This document shows positions 52,956 to 63,290 of a stretch of 64,000 nt of DNA, piece after piece (position 1 is the first letter of the stretch; each line of letters opens with the position of its first letter). Below the pieces are notes generated by a model that was given only the letters and a program-made list of their open reading frames with translations, was not told the origin of the DNA and ran no database searches. The stretch is from CAZPDM01 sp964585305. GTDB lineage: Bacteria; Planctomycetota; Uabimicrobiia; Uabimicrobiales; JABWCH01. The translations under genes were made by a program, and so were the position numbers. The stretch covers positions 1-64,000 of the forward strand of contig CAZPDM010000011.1 of assembly GCA_964585305.1 (NCBI GenBank), given 5' to 3'.

Positions 52956-54560
52956 ATGTTTTTTTCTAAGTTTTTTGCGATTACCACAATACTAGTTCTT
53001 ATCTTAGGTTTAGTGTCTGCTCAGAATACACCTTGGCGAAGCCAATTGTATCCTGAAAATTGGCAACCTGGCTTTGCTGATAATCAAGGCAGATTTTTGC
53101 ATGACTTTTCCTATTGTGGTTATCATAATGGAGAAGATTCTTTACCCAGCCAAATTTCTGGTGGAATTGTTAATGTTGTAACGGACTTTGGTGCGGATTG
53201 TTCAGGACAAAGTGATGCAACAAGCTCTATCCAACAAGCCATTGCACATATATCACAAGCTGGCGGTGGAATTGTATTTCTGCCAAAAGGATTATATCGT
53301 TGTGATGGTCAATTAGAAATTCGCACTTCAGGCGTTGTTTTACGTGGAGATGGAACTAATCTTACTCAACTAAAATTTACAAAAGTTGTTGGTATGAGCT
53401 ACAAAGCACACATTTTATTTAAAGGTGCTTTAAAATCAGGAACAGACATACTATTTTCTCAAGATGCTCCAAATTTGACAAAAAAGATTTATCTTCAAAA
53501 TTTGGGAAACCTAAAAGTTGGGGACGATATTAGTATTGGTTGGACAATTACAGATGATTTCGTTGCTGAACATAACATGACCGGCACATGGAAAGTTTTT
53601 AATGGAAAATGGCAGCCATTTTTCTTACGAAAAATCATTGCTATACAACCAGAAAACAATGAAATTACAATAGATGTTCCTATTCGTTATATTGCTAAAA
53701 CACGCGACCAAGCAAGCGTTCGTCTAGAAAGTGGATATTTACAAGAATGTGGAATTGAATCTCTATCGGTTGGAAATGCTGGAGATTGGCAAGCTGCTTG
53801 GGCTGAAAAAAGTGCGCAAGCAATTGCTTTTGAAGACACTAAAGATTGTTGGGCAAAAAATATTTCATCTTTTGCAACTGCAAACAACGGTCCGCTTTCG
53901 TATCATTTACAATCTAAAGGTATTCGTGTTGCACGTTCCAAACGTGTAACTATTACAGATTGTCGTATGGAAAATGCTCAAAATCGTGGTGAAAATGGAA
54001 ATGGATATTTATTTGAAATTACACAATCAAATGAAATTCTTATGCAAAATTGTTTTGCTTCTGCTGGACGACATAATTTTATCCAAAATTGGGGATTTGG
54101 CACAACAGGCTGTGTATTTCACAATTGTAGCAGCCAAGGAAGTTGGGCATATCGTAGTGTAACGGATATATTTGGCGCGCCTGCTTTTTGTGAATACCAT
54201 CATTCTTTAGCCATGGCTTGTTTAGTAGATCAATGCTACTTGCGAGATGGTTGGTATGGTGGAAATCGCCGAGATTGGAGTTCTGGAGCAGGACATTCTG
54301 TAACCCAAAGCGTTTATTGGAATGTGAGTGGAGAATCCTTAAGCCCTATTCTATCTTGGCAATATGGATGGGGATATATTATTGGTACAACAAAGATGTT
54401 GGTGCTAACAAATTTAAGTGGCGATGGTGGAGATGGAACAACTCCAGAAGATTATTGTGAAGGGTTAAAAATTGGTAGCTCTTTGCAACCTAAATCGCTA
54501 TATCTTGATCAACTTTCAAAAAGATTGGCACGTCAAGAATATCTTTGGGAAAAAAATTAG
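52956..54560 (+). CDS. Secreted right-handed beta-helix (pectate-lyase-like) protein
   Basis: 534 residues. Signal peptide (FFAITTILVLILGLVSAQ). The region VTDFGADCSGQSDATSSIQQ, then GGGIVFLPKGLYRC and VVLRGDGT, is the start of the pectate-lyase superfamily helix. Later coils show ITDCRMENAQN and CFHNCSSQG-like rungs. It may cleave or bind a polysaccharide outside the cell; the catalytic residues cannot be set by eye. AAGGAG lies seven bases before the ATG. Confidence 0.8.
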   Translation: MFFSKFFAITTILVLILGLVSAQNTPWRSQLYPENWQPGFADNQGRFLHDFSYCGYHNGEDSLPSQISGGIVNVVTDFGADCSGQSDATSSIQQAIAHISQAGGGIVFLPKGLYRCDGQLEIRTSGVVLRGDGTNLTQLKFTKVVGMSYKAHILFKGALKSGTDILFSQDAPNLTKKIYLQNLGNLKVGDDISIGWTITDDFVAEHNMTGTWKVFNGKWQPFFLRKIIAIQPENNEITIDVPIRYIAKTRDQASVRLESGYLQECGIESLSVGNAGDWQAAWAEKSAQAIAFEDTKDCWAKNISSFATANNGPLSYHLQSKGIRVARSKRVTITDCRMENAQNRGENGNGYLFEITQSNEILMQNCFASAGRHNFIQNWGFGTTGCVFHNCSSQGSWAYRSVTDIFGAPAFCEYHHSLAMACLVDQCYLRDGWYGGNRRDWSSGAGHSVTQSVYWNVSGESLSPILSWQYGWGYIIGTTKMLVLTNLSGDGGDGTTPEDYCEGLKIGSSLQPKSLYLDQLSKRLARQEYLWEKN

Positions 54561-54602
54561 AAAATATGCTTGCATATTCCCTAAATTTTTGCTACTCTTT
54601 TT

Positions 54603-54629
54603 GCGCTATAGTATATAGTATACTAGCGC
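54603..54629. promoter_or_regulatory. Inverted repeat in the ftsH promoter region
   Basis: GCGCTA...TAGCGC arms enclose AT-rich sequence with TATAGT/TATACT boxes, ~30 bp before the ftsH start. It could be a promoter with an operator, or a weak terminator of the preceding gene. Confidence 0.4.
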
Positions 54630-54658
54630 GGATTTTAGAAATTTAAGCAAAGAGAGAT

Positions 54659-56680
54659 ATGACCTTGGAAAATAAAAACAAATTTTCACTCATTTATTTG
54701 TTGATTTTATTGTCAGTAATTTTGCTTATTCATAGTTTGTTCTTGCGTAATAAAATAGATGAATTAAGTTATGCAGATTTTAAAAAATTAGCAGCTCAAG
54801 AACGCAGGATTGAACGTTGTATTTTAAGCCCTACGCATATTAAAGGTATTTATATTAAAGACGAAAAAATTTGGAAGGAAGAAATAAGTACTGTAACTCC
54901 TCCTCCGAATGAATCGTCCAACCTTGATGCTGATAAAAATAAAGACAATGATGATGATTTGCTTCCATCATTTTTCAGTGAAAAAAAGGGCCGAAGACAT
55001 TTTGTTGCTATCCGTGTCTATGATGATCCGGATTTAGTCAAATTGTTGGAAAAACATAATGTTCCTTTTCGTGGAGAAGTTGAAAATACCTGGGTAACTA
55101 TGTTTTTTTCCTGGGTAATTCCATTGATTTTAATTATTGCTGTTTGGATGTTCATCATGCGAAGAATGAACAATTATGGCAAAGATGTTATGTCTTTTGT
55201 CAAAACAAAGGCCAAAATCAATGTTGAGCAAGATGTTAAGACAACTTTTCACGATGTTGCAGGCTGTGATGAGGCTAAAGAAGAATTAAAAGAAATTGTG
55301 GAATTTTTAAAAGCTCCAGGTAAATTTGAACAGCTTGGTGGAAAAATTCCCAAAGGTGCTTTATTAGTTGGCCCTCCAGGAACTGGAAAAACTTTACTGG
55401 CAAGAGCTGTTGCTGGAGAAGCTGGCGTTCCATTCTTTAATATATCAGGTTCAGAATTTGTTGAAATGTTTGTTGGTGTTGGTGCATCTCGCGTTCGTGA
55501 TTTGTTTCAACAAGCCAAAGAAAAACCTCCTTGCATTGTATTTATTGATGAAATCGATGCAGTAGGCCGTCATCGCGGAGCTGGTTTAGGTGGAGGACAT
55601 GATGAACGAGAACAAACATTAAACCAATTGCTTTCTGAAATGGATGGTTTTGAAGTCAACAAAGGAATCATTATTTTAGCTGCTACCAACCGACCTGATA
55701 TTTTAGACCCTGCATTGCTTCGTCCAGGCCGTTTTGATCGTCGGATTGTAATTGATCGTCCGGATATTAAAGGCCGCGAAGAAATACTCAAAATCCATTC
55801 TAAAAATAAACCTTTAAGCGCGGAAGTCAATATTCAACAATTAGCAAAGCGTACCCCAGGATTTTCCGGTGCGGATTTGGCTAATATTATGAATGAAGCA
55901 GCACTTTTAGCCGCTCGTAAAGGAAAAAATCAAATCGATCAAAAAGATATATCCGAAGCAATTGAGCGCGTTATTGCCGGACCGGAAAGAAAAAGCCGGA
56001 TCATTTCAAATAAAGAAAAGCGAATTACCGCTTTTCATGAAGTTGGCCACGCGTTATTAGCAGAATTACATCCTGACGGAGATTCTGTTCATAAGGTAAC
56101 TATCATTCCTCGGGGTTCTGCTTTAGGATATACACTTTCCTTACCTGAAGAAGATAAATATTCCTTAACTAGAGAAGAATTACTTTCCAGAATTTGCACA
56201 TTATTAGCAGGTCGTGTAGCAGAAGAAGTCGGATTAGGAACGATTTCCACAGGCGCGCAAAATGATTTTGAACACGTTACAGATATTGCTCGTTCTATTG
56301 TTGCCCGCTATGGCATGAGTAAAAAAATGGGTCCAATGGCTTTTGAACGCGAAGAAAGCTATGTCTTTTTAGGCCGCAATTTCGATCGAAAGAGCTATTT
56401 TGGCGGAACAACAATGGATGAAATAGATAATGAAGTTCGAGCTTTGGTTATGGAATGCTATAATCAAACGACGAAAATTTTGTCCGATCATCATAAAACT
56501 ATGGAAAATTTAGTTGATATTATCTTAGAGCAAGAAAATTTAGAAGGCGAAGATTTCCGAAAATTTATGAGAGAATTCATTATTAAAAATAATGAGCCAC
56601 CTCCGCCAGAAAAAAATCAACTATTTGACGCAAAATCAAATGGAAATGGCAAGCCTTTAGAAACACCAAATAAGAACTAA
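54659..56680 (+). CDS. ftsH: ATP-dependent zinc metalloprotease FtsH
   Basis: 673 residues. Two membrane helices (LIYLLILLSVILLIHSLFL; FFSWVIPLILIIAVWMFIM) around a periplasmic loop. AAA domain: Walker A GPPGTGKT (~239), Walker B CIVFIDEIDAVG, SRH region NRPDILDPALLRPGRFDRR. The M41 site is ITAFHEVGHALLAE (~460), with Val where HEAGH is usual. It extracts and degrades membrane and regulatory proteins. A hairpin terminator follows. Confidence 0.97.
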   Translation: MTLENKNKFSLIYLLILLSVILLIHSLFLRNKIDELSYADFKKLAAQERRIERCILSPTHIKGIYIKDEKIWKEEISTVTPPPNESSNLDADKNKDNDDDLLPSFFSEKKGRRHFVAIRVYDDPDLVKLLEKHNVPFRGEVENTWVTMFFSWVIPLILIIAVWMFIMRRMNNYGKDVMSFVKTKAKINVEQDVKTTFHDVAGCDEAKEELKEIVEFLKAPGKFEQLGGKIPKGALLVGPPGTGKTLLARAVAGEAGVPFFNISGSEFVEMFVGVGASRVRDLFQQAKEKPPCIVFIDEIDAVGRHRGAGLGGGHDEREQTLNQLLSEMDGFEVNKGIIILAATNRPDILDPALLRPGRFDRRIVIDRPDIKGREEILKIHSKNKPLSAEVNIQQLAKRTPGFSGADLANIMNEAALLAARKGKNQIDQKDISEAIERVIAGPERKSRIISNKEKRITAFHEVGHALLAELHPDGDSVHKVTIIPRGSALGYTLSLPEEDKYSLTREELLSRICTLLAGRVAEEVGLGTISTGAQNDFEHVTDIARSIVARYGMSKKMGPMAFEREESYVFLGRNFDRKSYFGGTTMDEIDNEVRALVMECYNQTTKILSDHHKTMENLVDIILEQENLEGEDFRKFMREFIIKNNEPPPPEKNQLFDAKSNGNGKPLETPNKN

Positions 56681-56693
56681 ATGAAATTTTTTT

Positions 56694-56735
56694 AAAGATT
56701 AGCGGAATAACAAAATCGTTTTTTCGCTAATCTTT
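56694..56735 (+). terminator. ftsH terminator
   Basis: Hairpin AAAGATTAGCG/CGCTAATCTTT just after the ftsH stop; the T-run is short. Confidence 0.7.
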
Positions 56736-56772
56736 ATAGATTATTTTTTAAGAAAATAAGGAGTTTTTTTAT

Positions 56773-57360
56773 ATGCAATTGCGTTTCGTTATTATTGTTG
56801 CAATGCTTCTTATTATGGCTAATATAGCCATAGTAGCTCAACAACCAACTGGCAAAATTGGTTTTGTTGACTTGAAAAAAATTTTCCGAGACTATCAAAA
56901 AATCAAACAAATGGAAGATTCTATTCGCCAAGAAACAGAGTTGGAACTATCCAAACTTAAAAGTTTAAAAGAAGAATCAAAACAACTACAAGATGAAATT
57001 CCTTTATATAAGGCAGGTAGTAAAGTTCGCTTACAAAAAGAGAAAAAGTTGGCAGAACTCATGTTTGATATGAAGAACCGTGAAGAAAAAGCTAATTACC
57101 TTTTTAGCCAACGTCTCAAAACTGAACTTGAAAATGTTTACCATGAAATCACAGATGAAATCGAATTATATGCACAAAAGAATAATTTCTTTATGGTACT
57201 TCGTATTTCCGATGCGGATTTCTTTGGTACACAATCACCCGATGCCTTACGTATGCAAATTCATACTCGAGATATTATATACTGGCAAAAAGATAATGAT
57301 ATTACTAATGTCATCATCGATACACTAAATCAAAAATTTAAAAAAGAATCTGGCAAATAA
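56773..57360 (+). CDS. OmpH/Skp family periplasmic chaperone-like protein
   Basis: 195 residues. Signal peptide (LRFVIIVAMLLIMANIAIVA), then the family start GKIGFVDLKKIFRDYQKIKQ, a long charged coiled coil at ~45-130, and a C-terminal globular return (ITDEIELYAQKNNFFMVLRI). Skp-like proteins hold outer-membrane proteins in the periplasm, which implies a Gram-negative-type envelope. AAGGAG lies upstream of the ATG. It lies between two hairpins and so forms its own transcript. Confidence 0.85.
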   Translation: MQLRFVIIVAMLLIMANIAIVAQQPTGKIGFVDLKKIFRDYQKIKQMEDSIRQETELELSKLKSLKEESKQLQDEIPLYKAGSKVRLQKEKKLAELMFDMKNREEKANYLFSQRLKTELENVYHEITDEIELYAQKNNFFMVLRISDADFFGTQSPDALRMQIHTRDIIYWQKDNDITNVIIDTLNQKFKKESGK

Positions 57361-57368
57361 TTTTTTTA

Positions 57369-57401
57369 TAAAGCCTCACGTTTTATAACGCGAGGCTTTA
57401 T
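57369..57401. terminator. Terminator after the OmpH-like gene
   Basis: Hairpin AAAGCCTCACG/CGCGAGGCTTT (one mismatch), 10 bp after the stop. Confidence 0.8.
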
Positions 57402-57440
57402 GTTCATTAAAAAAAAGTTAATTTTTAAAAAGGAATTTCT

Positions 57441-60104
57441 ATGGAAAATAATAATTCAGAGGAACAATTTCCCACTCAATCAGAGGAACAATTTCCTACT
57501 CAATTAAATACCTCGAATCCTATCAATAGTATTGGAAATCCAATAAATAGTGCGCAAGAAAAATATAAAATTATTAGTCAAATTGGTAGTGGTGGAATGG
57601 GAAAGGTTTATAAAGCCTTTGATAATCAATTACAACGTATTGTTGCGATCAAAGTTATGCTAGAAGGGCAAAATAACCAACAGACAGAAAGATTTATACA
57701 AGAAGCTAAAGCAATGTCTCAATTAAATCATCCCAATATTATTCGTTTTTATGATATTGGGATGATAAAAGGACAGCATTATTTTTCTATGGAATTTGTC
57801 GAAGGTGGAACACTACGAGAGCTTCTTAAAAAGAAGAAACGATTAGCAGGTAAATATGCAGCAGAAATTATGTTGAAAATTACACAAGCTATTGGATATG
57901 CGCATCAGCAAGGGGTTATTCACCGGGATTTAAAGCCTGAAAATATTATGTTACGTGAAGATGGAGAACCTGTAATTATGGATTTTGGTATAGCAAAAGT
58001 TGCATCTTCATCTGGCTTTAAGCTAACAAAAACAGGTGCGATTATGGGCACTCTAAATTATATGTCTCCTGAGCAAGCAAATGGAATTACCCGTGCTATT
58101 GATCAAAAAACAGATATCTATTCACTAGGAGCTATACTTTATGAGATGATTGCAGGGCATCCTCCATTTGTTGGTACAAATCAAACTGAACTTATGCTAA
58201 AGATATTTCGTGAACTTCCTCCTCGTTTAAACCAATCTAAATTAAGAATTTCAGAATCATTAGAAGCAATTTGTTTTAAAGCACTGGCAAAAGATAAAAA
58301 AGAACGTTATGCTAATGCTATGGAAATGGCAAATGATTTAAATCGCTATTTACAAGGGATTCCTGTATTAGCTCAGACACCAAATATTTTTATGTATGCT
58401 ACAGCTTGGTTAAAAAGACATGCAAAATTAGTAACAGTGAATGCAATAATTATTTTTATTCTGATGTTTGTAGGATATTCATTAGGGAAAAGGAATGAAA
58501 TTCCTGAAATAAATAAAAATGGAATAATTCCAAATAATTCACAAATAAATAATTCTCCTATTTCAGATAATCCAAATAAAAACAATGCTCAAAGCCCACT
58601 TTTAAATAATAATCCACCACCTAACAATACTCCATCAAATCCACCTTTAAATAATAATCCACCATCTAACAATACTCCATCAAATCCACCTTCAAATAAT
58701 AATCCAATTCCTCCTATTCCAACTAATCCTCCTCCAGATCCACATCCAAACAATCCCCCACCAAATCATCCCATCCGTCCGCTTCCAGACAATCCACTTC
58801 CACCACTTACGGATATTCCGCCGGAAATACCTTTTGTTAAACCACATTCTCCTAATAATCAGCCTATAAACTTTGAAAAAAGAATAGATGAACTTCATAA
58901 AGAATCATCAGAAATTTCTAAACGACTTTGGGAAGCTCCAAATAGAAAAGAATTTGACAGAATACTCCAGCAATTAGATGTGATAATTTGGGAAATAGCA
59001 CAATGCTATCGAGATTGGAATAAGCCTGCTTTTGAACTGGCAAATTTAAAAAATATTCAAAATCCTAATCCTCTCATGATGTTGAGACGTTTGGAAAGAT
59101 ATTCAGAAGTTGGAATGTTTGGTTCTATGCAAATTGATGTAGAGCGTTTAAGACAATATCCAGAATATAATAAAATAGCCGAAGAATATGGAACTCAAGT
59201 TTTAGTATTAGAAGATCAGTTTGGGCAGACATTGCGTCTTTTAAGCTGGGCCTCAACGTCAAATTGGGATTTAGAAAAACATCCAGATTTGAAAAATGAT
59301 ATAAAAATTATGTTTGATATTGCTTCGAATCTTTATGAAAGTCTTCCTCTTCCTAAGTTTTTTTATCAACTACAAAATGTACATTGTTTGCAAATCCCAT
59401 TAGATTGTATCGAAATTTTATTAGCAATCAAGTACAACAATTTTGCCCGAGCAGAAAAAATAATTTCAAAATTTAGAAACATGAAAGAAGTTCAAAAAAT
59501 TATTGGGCCGTCTCCTATAGCTGCTTCAATCGATCAAACTTGTATTTATTTGACATTGGCTATTTATCTTTTTCACAATAAAGAATTTGAACAAGCAAGA
59601 AATATATTTGAAGAACTAGTTAAAGTCCCAGAAGTAAGAGGTACTGCTCAGGTCTATTTAAACTATCTTTCTAAAAAAACTCAAAAATTGCCCTTTTGGG
59701 CGGATTATCAATTAAATAAAAGTTTATCAAATATTGTAGGAGAGTTAAGCTATAAATTCGCAGGTTTATTAGAAGAGATATATAAGAATTATGGTTGTGC
59801 TTGCGCTATGGAAGCGGGGCAAAAATTTTCTTGTCTTGAAATTGGATTTAGACATCTTATTTTTCATAAAATGGGTAATTTTTTAATGCTAAATGGGAAT
59901 TTCCCTCAAGCAGAAGAAATGCTACTGATAACTAAAAAAATGTGTGATTTTCCTCAACTATCTTTAACTTTCGCCTATTTATATTTAAATACTGAACGTT
60001 ATGAAAAAGCCAGACAATGCTTTGAAGAATGTTTAAAAAGCTCAGAGACAAGAGAAATTGCAAAACCATATTTAGAAAAGTTAAAAAATATGAAGAAAAA
60101 ATAA
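57441..60104 (+). CDS. PknB-like Ser/Thr protein kinase with Pro/Asn-rich linker and TPR-like tail
   Basis: 887 residues. A short N-terminal tandem repeat (SEEQFPTQ twice) is followed by an intact kinase domain (~40-310): IGSGGMGKVYKAF, Lys in RIVAIKVM, catalytic loop HRDLKPENIML (~161), DFGIAK, GTLNYMSPEQ. One membrane helix follows (LVTVNAIIIFILMFVGYSLG, ~333), then a Pro/Asn-rich linker of ~130 residues with NNNPPxNNTPSNPP repeats, then helical TPR-like repeats. All catalytic residues are present, unlike the kinase-like protein at 41545-43950. AAAAGGAA precedes the ATG. Confidence 0.93.
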   Translation: MENNNSEEQFPTQSEEQFPTQLNTSNPINSIGNPINSAQEKYKIISQIGSGGMGKVYKAFDNQLQRIVAIKVMLEGQNNQQTERFIQEAKAMSQLNHPNIIRFYDIGMIKGQHYFSMEFVEGGTLRELLKKKKRLAGKYAAEIMLKITQAIGYAHQQGVIHRDLKPENIMLREDGEPVIMDFGIAKVASSSGFKLTKTGAIMGTLNYMSPEQANGITRAIDQKTDIYSLGAILYEMIAGHPPFVGTNQTELMLKIFRELPPRLNQSKLRISESLEAICFKALAKDKKERYANAMEMANDLNRYLQGIPVLAQTPNIFMYATAWLKRHAKLVTVNAIIIFILMFVGYSLGKRNEIPEINKNGIIPNNSQINNSPISDNPNKNNAQSPLLNNNPPPNNTPSNPPLNNNPPSNNTPSNPPSNNNPIPPIPTNPPPDPHPNNPPPNHPIRPLPDNPLPPLTDIPPEIPFVKPHSPNNQPINFEKRIDELHKESSEISKRLWEAPNRKEFDRILQQLDVIIWEIAQCYRDWNKPAFELANLKNIQNPNPLMMLRRLERYSEVGMFGSMQIDVERLRQYPEYNKIAEEYGTQVLVLEDQFGQTLRLLSWASTSNWDLEKHPDLKNDIKIMFDIASNLYESLPLPKFFYQLQNVHCLQIPLDCIEILLAIKYNNFARAEKIISKFRNMKEVQKIIGPSPIAASIDQTCIYLTLAIYLFHNKEFEQARNIFEELVKVPEVRGTAQVYLNYLSKKTQKLPFWADYQLNKSLSNIVGELSYKFAGLLEEIYKNYGCACAMEAGQKFSCLEIGFRHLIFHKMGNFLMLNGNFPQAEEMLLITKKMCDFPQLSLTFAYLYLNTERYEKARQCFEECLKSSETREIAKPYLEKLKNMKKK

Positions 60105-60108
60105 AATT

Positions 60109-60138
60109 TAACCGATCGTAAAAATACACGATCGGTTA
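60109..60138. terminator. Bidirectional terminator between kinase and GH3 genes
   Basis: Hairpin TAACCGATCGT/ACGATCGGTTA between convergent stops. Confidence 0.85.
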
Positions 60139-60158
60139 GTAAGAAATCTTATTTGCTT

Positions 60159-62393
60159 CTATTTGATTTGAAATTTAACACTTATAACGTCTTGACTATT
60201 TCCACCCACTAAAATTTGGAAATTTCCTGGTTCTAGCACATAATCAAGATTATTATTATAAAAATGAAAATCATTTGGGCTTAAAGTAAATGTTATGATT
60301 TGTTTAGCACCAGGTTCTAGAGTGATACGTTGGAATCTGCGGAGTTCTTTAACAGGACGGGTTACACTAGCAACTTCATCGCGAATATAAAGTTGTACAA
60401 CTTCTGTTCCTACTTTTTTTCCAGCGTTTGTAAGAGTGATACTTACTTGTAAATCTTCATTTGTTGTAATGACTTCTTTATTCAAAATTAAATCACTATA
60501 AACAAAATTTGTATAACTTAATCCGTACCCAAAAGGATATAATGGCGTATTAGGAATATCAAGGTATCGCGAACAATATTTTGTATTGGGATCTAGCATA
60601 GGACGGCCAGTATTTTTAGCATTGTAATAAACAGGAATTTGTCCCAATGATCTTGGAAAAGTAATAGGAAGTTTTCCAGATGGACTCACATCACCAAATA
60701 AAACAGAAGCTACGGCAAGACCTGCTTGTGTTCCTAATTGCCAACATTCTAAAATTGCAGGAATATTTTGGTTGGCCCAGGGAATTGTTAAGGGGCGTCC
60801 ATTTGTTAATACTAAGACAATAGGTTTGCCAGTTTTTGCTAGCTCTTTTAATAAATTTTCTTGCATTCCAGGTAAATCAAGATTGGAGCGACTAGCAGCT
60901 TCACCGCTTTGTGCTGCGGTTTCCCCGAAGCATGCAATAATAACATCAGATTTTTCAGCAATTGAGAGAGCCTCAGCAAAACCTTGAGTATCGGTATCGT
61001 CTAAACCAGCTCCACAACCTTTGCTAAATAAAACTTGAGTTTCTGGGCTTACAAATGTCTGAATGCCTTTTAAAAGTGTTACCACATCTTTTGCATCCCC
61101 TGCTCCCCACCAACAACCCATCATATCAACTTGATTATCTGCCATAGGGCCAATTACAGCCAAAGTTTTGACATTTTTAGCTAAAGGCAGTAAATTGTTT
61201 TCGTTCTTAAGCAAGACAATAGATTCTTGTGCCATTTTTAGTGCTTGAGCTAAGTTTTCTTTTGTCATAATCCGTTGTTGAGGCCGACTAGAATCGCAAT
61301 AGTAAAAAGGATTTTTAAAAAGGCCTAATTCATATTTCAAACGTAGAATTCTGCGAACAGATTCATCTAAAACCTTTTCAGACACAAGACCATCTTGTAC
61401 TAATTTTACCAGATGTTTTCTATAAATATGGCCTTCCATATCCATATCTGTACCTGCTAAAATAGCAAGACGACCGGCATCTGGCTCATCTTGAGCATAG
61501 CCATGCAAAATCATTTCATTGATAGCAGTATAATCACTGACAACAAAACCATCAAATTTCCATTCTTTGCGAAGAATCTCATTCAATAATTTAGGATTTC
61601 CTGTGCTAGGAACGCCAGCAATTTCATTAAATGATGTCATAAAAGTTTTTGCACCAGCTTTTGTTGCTGCTTCAAAAGGAGGCAAATAGACTTCTCGTAA
61701 TTTTTGTTCAGACATATCAACTGTATTATAATCGCGTCCTGCTTCCGCAGCACCATAAGCAGCAAAATGTTTTGCACAAGCTAAAATTGTATCATTTTCA
61801 GAAATATCTTGTCCTTGAAAACCACGAACACGTGCTATAGCAATTTGGCTTCCTAAATATGTATCTTCGCCAGAGCCTTCAGCAATACGTCCCCAACGTG
61901 GATCGCGAGCAATGTCCACCATGGGAGCAAATGTCCAATGAATACCTACTGCGGAGGCTTCACTTGCTGCAATTCTTGCAGTTTTTTCAATAAGCTCGAT
62001 ATCCCAGCTTGCTGCTTCTCCTAATGGAATAGGAAATATCGTACGAAATCCATGTATTACATCAAATCCAAATAAAATTGGAATTTTCATCCGAGATTTT
62101 TCCATAGCCATTCTTTGAACACGTTCTACAAAATCGGGTTGAATTGCATTCAAAAAAGAGCCAACGTAACCTTGTTCAATATATTTTTCATAATCAGGAT
62201 TTAAAAATTGGCCATTTTCTCCCCAATATGCTGTGTATTGGCAAAGTTGACCTGCTTTTTCGTCAAGCGTCATTTTTTCTAATAGATTGGTAATAAACGA
62301 CTCAGTATTCGCACGTTCTTCGCGAGTAAGAGGCTGTGCAAATAACATACTTGCAGAGAAAAGTACTAAAATAAGTAAAACTGTCCGAATCAT
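60159..62393 (-). CDS. Secreted GH3 family beta-glucosidase-like glycoside hydrolase
   Basis: 744 residues with a signal peptide (VLLILVLFSASMLFA). Family 3 pattern: LLEKMTLDEKAGQLCQY, GFDVIHGFRTIFPIPLG, FAPMVDIARDPRWGRIAEG, KHFAAYG. The nucleophile Asp lies in FVVSDYTAINEM (~279). The C-terminal domain has LALVLTNGRPL-like strands (VLVLTNGRPLTIPW) and a fibronectin-III-like end (LEPGAKQIITFTLSP). It hydrolyses beta-glucosides or xylosides outside the cytoplasm. AAAGG precedes the ATG. Confidence 0.94.
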   Translation of the reverse strand: MIRTVLLILVLFSASMLFAQPLTREERANTESFITNLLEKMTLDEKAGQLCQYTAYWGENGQFLNPDYEKYIEQGYVGSFLNAIQPDFVERVQRMAMEKSRMKIPILFGFDVIHGFRTIFPIPLGEAASWDIELIEKTARIAASEASAVGIHWTFAPMVDIARDPRWGRIAEGSGEDTYLGSQIAIARVRGFQGQDISENDTILACAKHFAAYGAAEAGRDYNTVDMSEQKLREVYLPPFEAATKAGAKTFMTSFNEIAGVPSTGNPKLLNEILRKEWKFDGFVVSDYTAINEMILHGYAQDEPDAGRLAILAGTDMDMEGHIYRKHLVKLVQDGLVSEKVLDESVRRILRLKYELGLFKNPFYYCDSSRPQQRIMTKENLAQALKMAQESIVLLKNENNLLPLAKNVKTLAVIGPMADNQVDMMGCWWGAGDAKDVVTLLKGIQTFVSPETQVLFSKGCGAGLDDTDTQGFAEALSIAEKSDVIIACFGETAAQSGEAASRSNLDLPGMQENLLKELAKTGKPIVLVLTNGRPLTIPWANQNIPAILECWQLGTQAGLAVASVLFGDVSPSGKLPITFPRSLGQIPVYYNAKNTGRPMLDPNTKYCSRYLDIPNTPLYPFGYGLSYTNFVYSDLILNKEVITTNEDLQVSITLTNAGKKVGTEVVQLYIRDEVASVTRPVKELRRFQRITLEPGAKQIITFTLSPNDFHFYNNNLDYVLEPGNFQILVGGNSQDVISVKFQIK

Positions 62394-62423
62394 AAATAGC
62401 CTTTCTGTTGAGAAATATAAAAA

Positions 62424-63080
62424 CTATGCAGCATACCAAAACACTGCAAAATAATGGCATGTAGTTCCTGCAATAACAAATAAATGCCAAATAAAATGAC
62501 TATACCGTAACCACGAATCAATTGCAAAAAATGCAACACCAAATGTATAAAATAAGCCTCCTGCAATAAGTAATATTAACCCATTTTGGGGAACATTATC
62601 AACCAATGGACCTGCGGCAATCATAATAAGCCACCCCATTATAAGATAAAGACTTGTAGATAAAATAGGGAGGGTTATTTTTTCGAATATCTTTAATATT
62701 ACTCCAACTATAGCAAATCCCCAAATAATTCCAAAAAGTGTCCATCCCCACGCACCACGAAGGACTCCAAATGAGAATGGCATATATGTTCCTGCAATAA
62801 GAAAATATACTGCAGAATGATCAATAATCCGAAAAATGCGTTTCGTTTTGCCAGTAGTAAAAGCATGATATAAAGTAGATGCAAGATATAAAATGATAAT
62901 AGTGGCAGAAAAAATACATGTGCCAACAATAAATCCAGCATTTTTATATTGTATTGAATGTATGATAAGAAACGGAATGCCAATCAATGCCGCAAGCAAT
63001 CCTATTCCATGACTAATGCTGTTGGCTATTTCTTCTCCCTGTGATTGTTCCCGTTCTTCGATTGGAAATAATATTTTCAT
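62424..63080 (-). CDS. Hemolysin III/YqfA (PAQR-like) family membrane protein
   Basis: 218 residues with seven predicted membrane helices. Family pattern EEIANSISHGIGLLAALIG, STLYHAFTTGKTKRIFRIIDHSAVYFLIAGTYMPF (shown by the SxxxH, HSAVY and GTYMPF stretches) and IWHLFVIAGTTCHYFAVF. The conserved His and Ser would bind a metal ion, as in PAQR receptors. Role in bacteria is uncertain; the haemolysin name is historical. It lies 30 bp upstream of the GH3 gene, so the two may share a transcript. Confidence 0.9.
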   Translation of the reverse strand: MKILFPIEEREQSQGEEIANSISHGIGLLAALIGIPFLIIHSIQYKNAGFIVGTCIFSATIIILYLASTLYHAFTTGKTKRIFRIIDHSAVYFLIAGTYMPFSFGVLRGAWGWTLFGIIWGFAIVGVILKIFEKITLPILSTSLYLIMGWLIMIAAGPLVDNVPQNGLILLIAGGLFYTFGVAFFAIDSWLRYSHFIWHLFVIAGTTCHYFAVFWYAA

Positions 63081-63290
63081 ATCATTTTCTTTGTAAAAAT
63101 AAGAGATATTTTCTTAATTGCACTTTAATTGAATCACCGATTTTATCATAAAATTTTTTCTTTGTCTATTGACAAGCTATTTAATTTTTCCTTGACTTTT
63201 TAGCAAATTTGGGATAATCTTTAAATAGAGAATATAAGTTGAAAATTATTTAGCTTGTTTTTAAACTATCTTTCAAGAGAAAGATATATT

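Noticed and set aside
54563..54580. Short palindrome AATATGC/GCATATT after the beta-helix gene as a terminator
   Set aside because: Stem of seven weak pairs with no loop and a poor T-run; too weak to call.
58692..58898. Minus-strand Trp/Arg-rich frame opposite the kinase linker
   Set aside because: It is the antisense of the Pro/Asn repeat (CCA/AAT codons); the Trp runs are an artefact.
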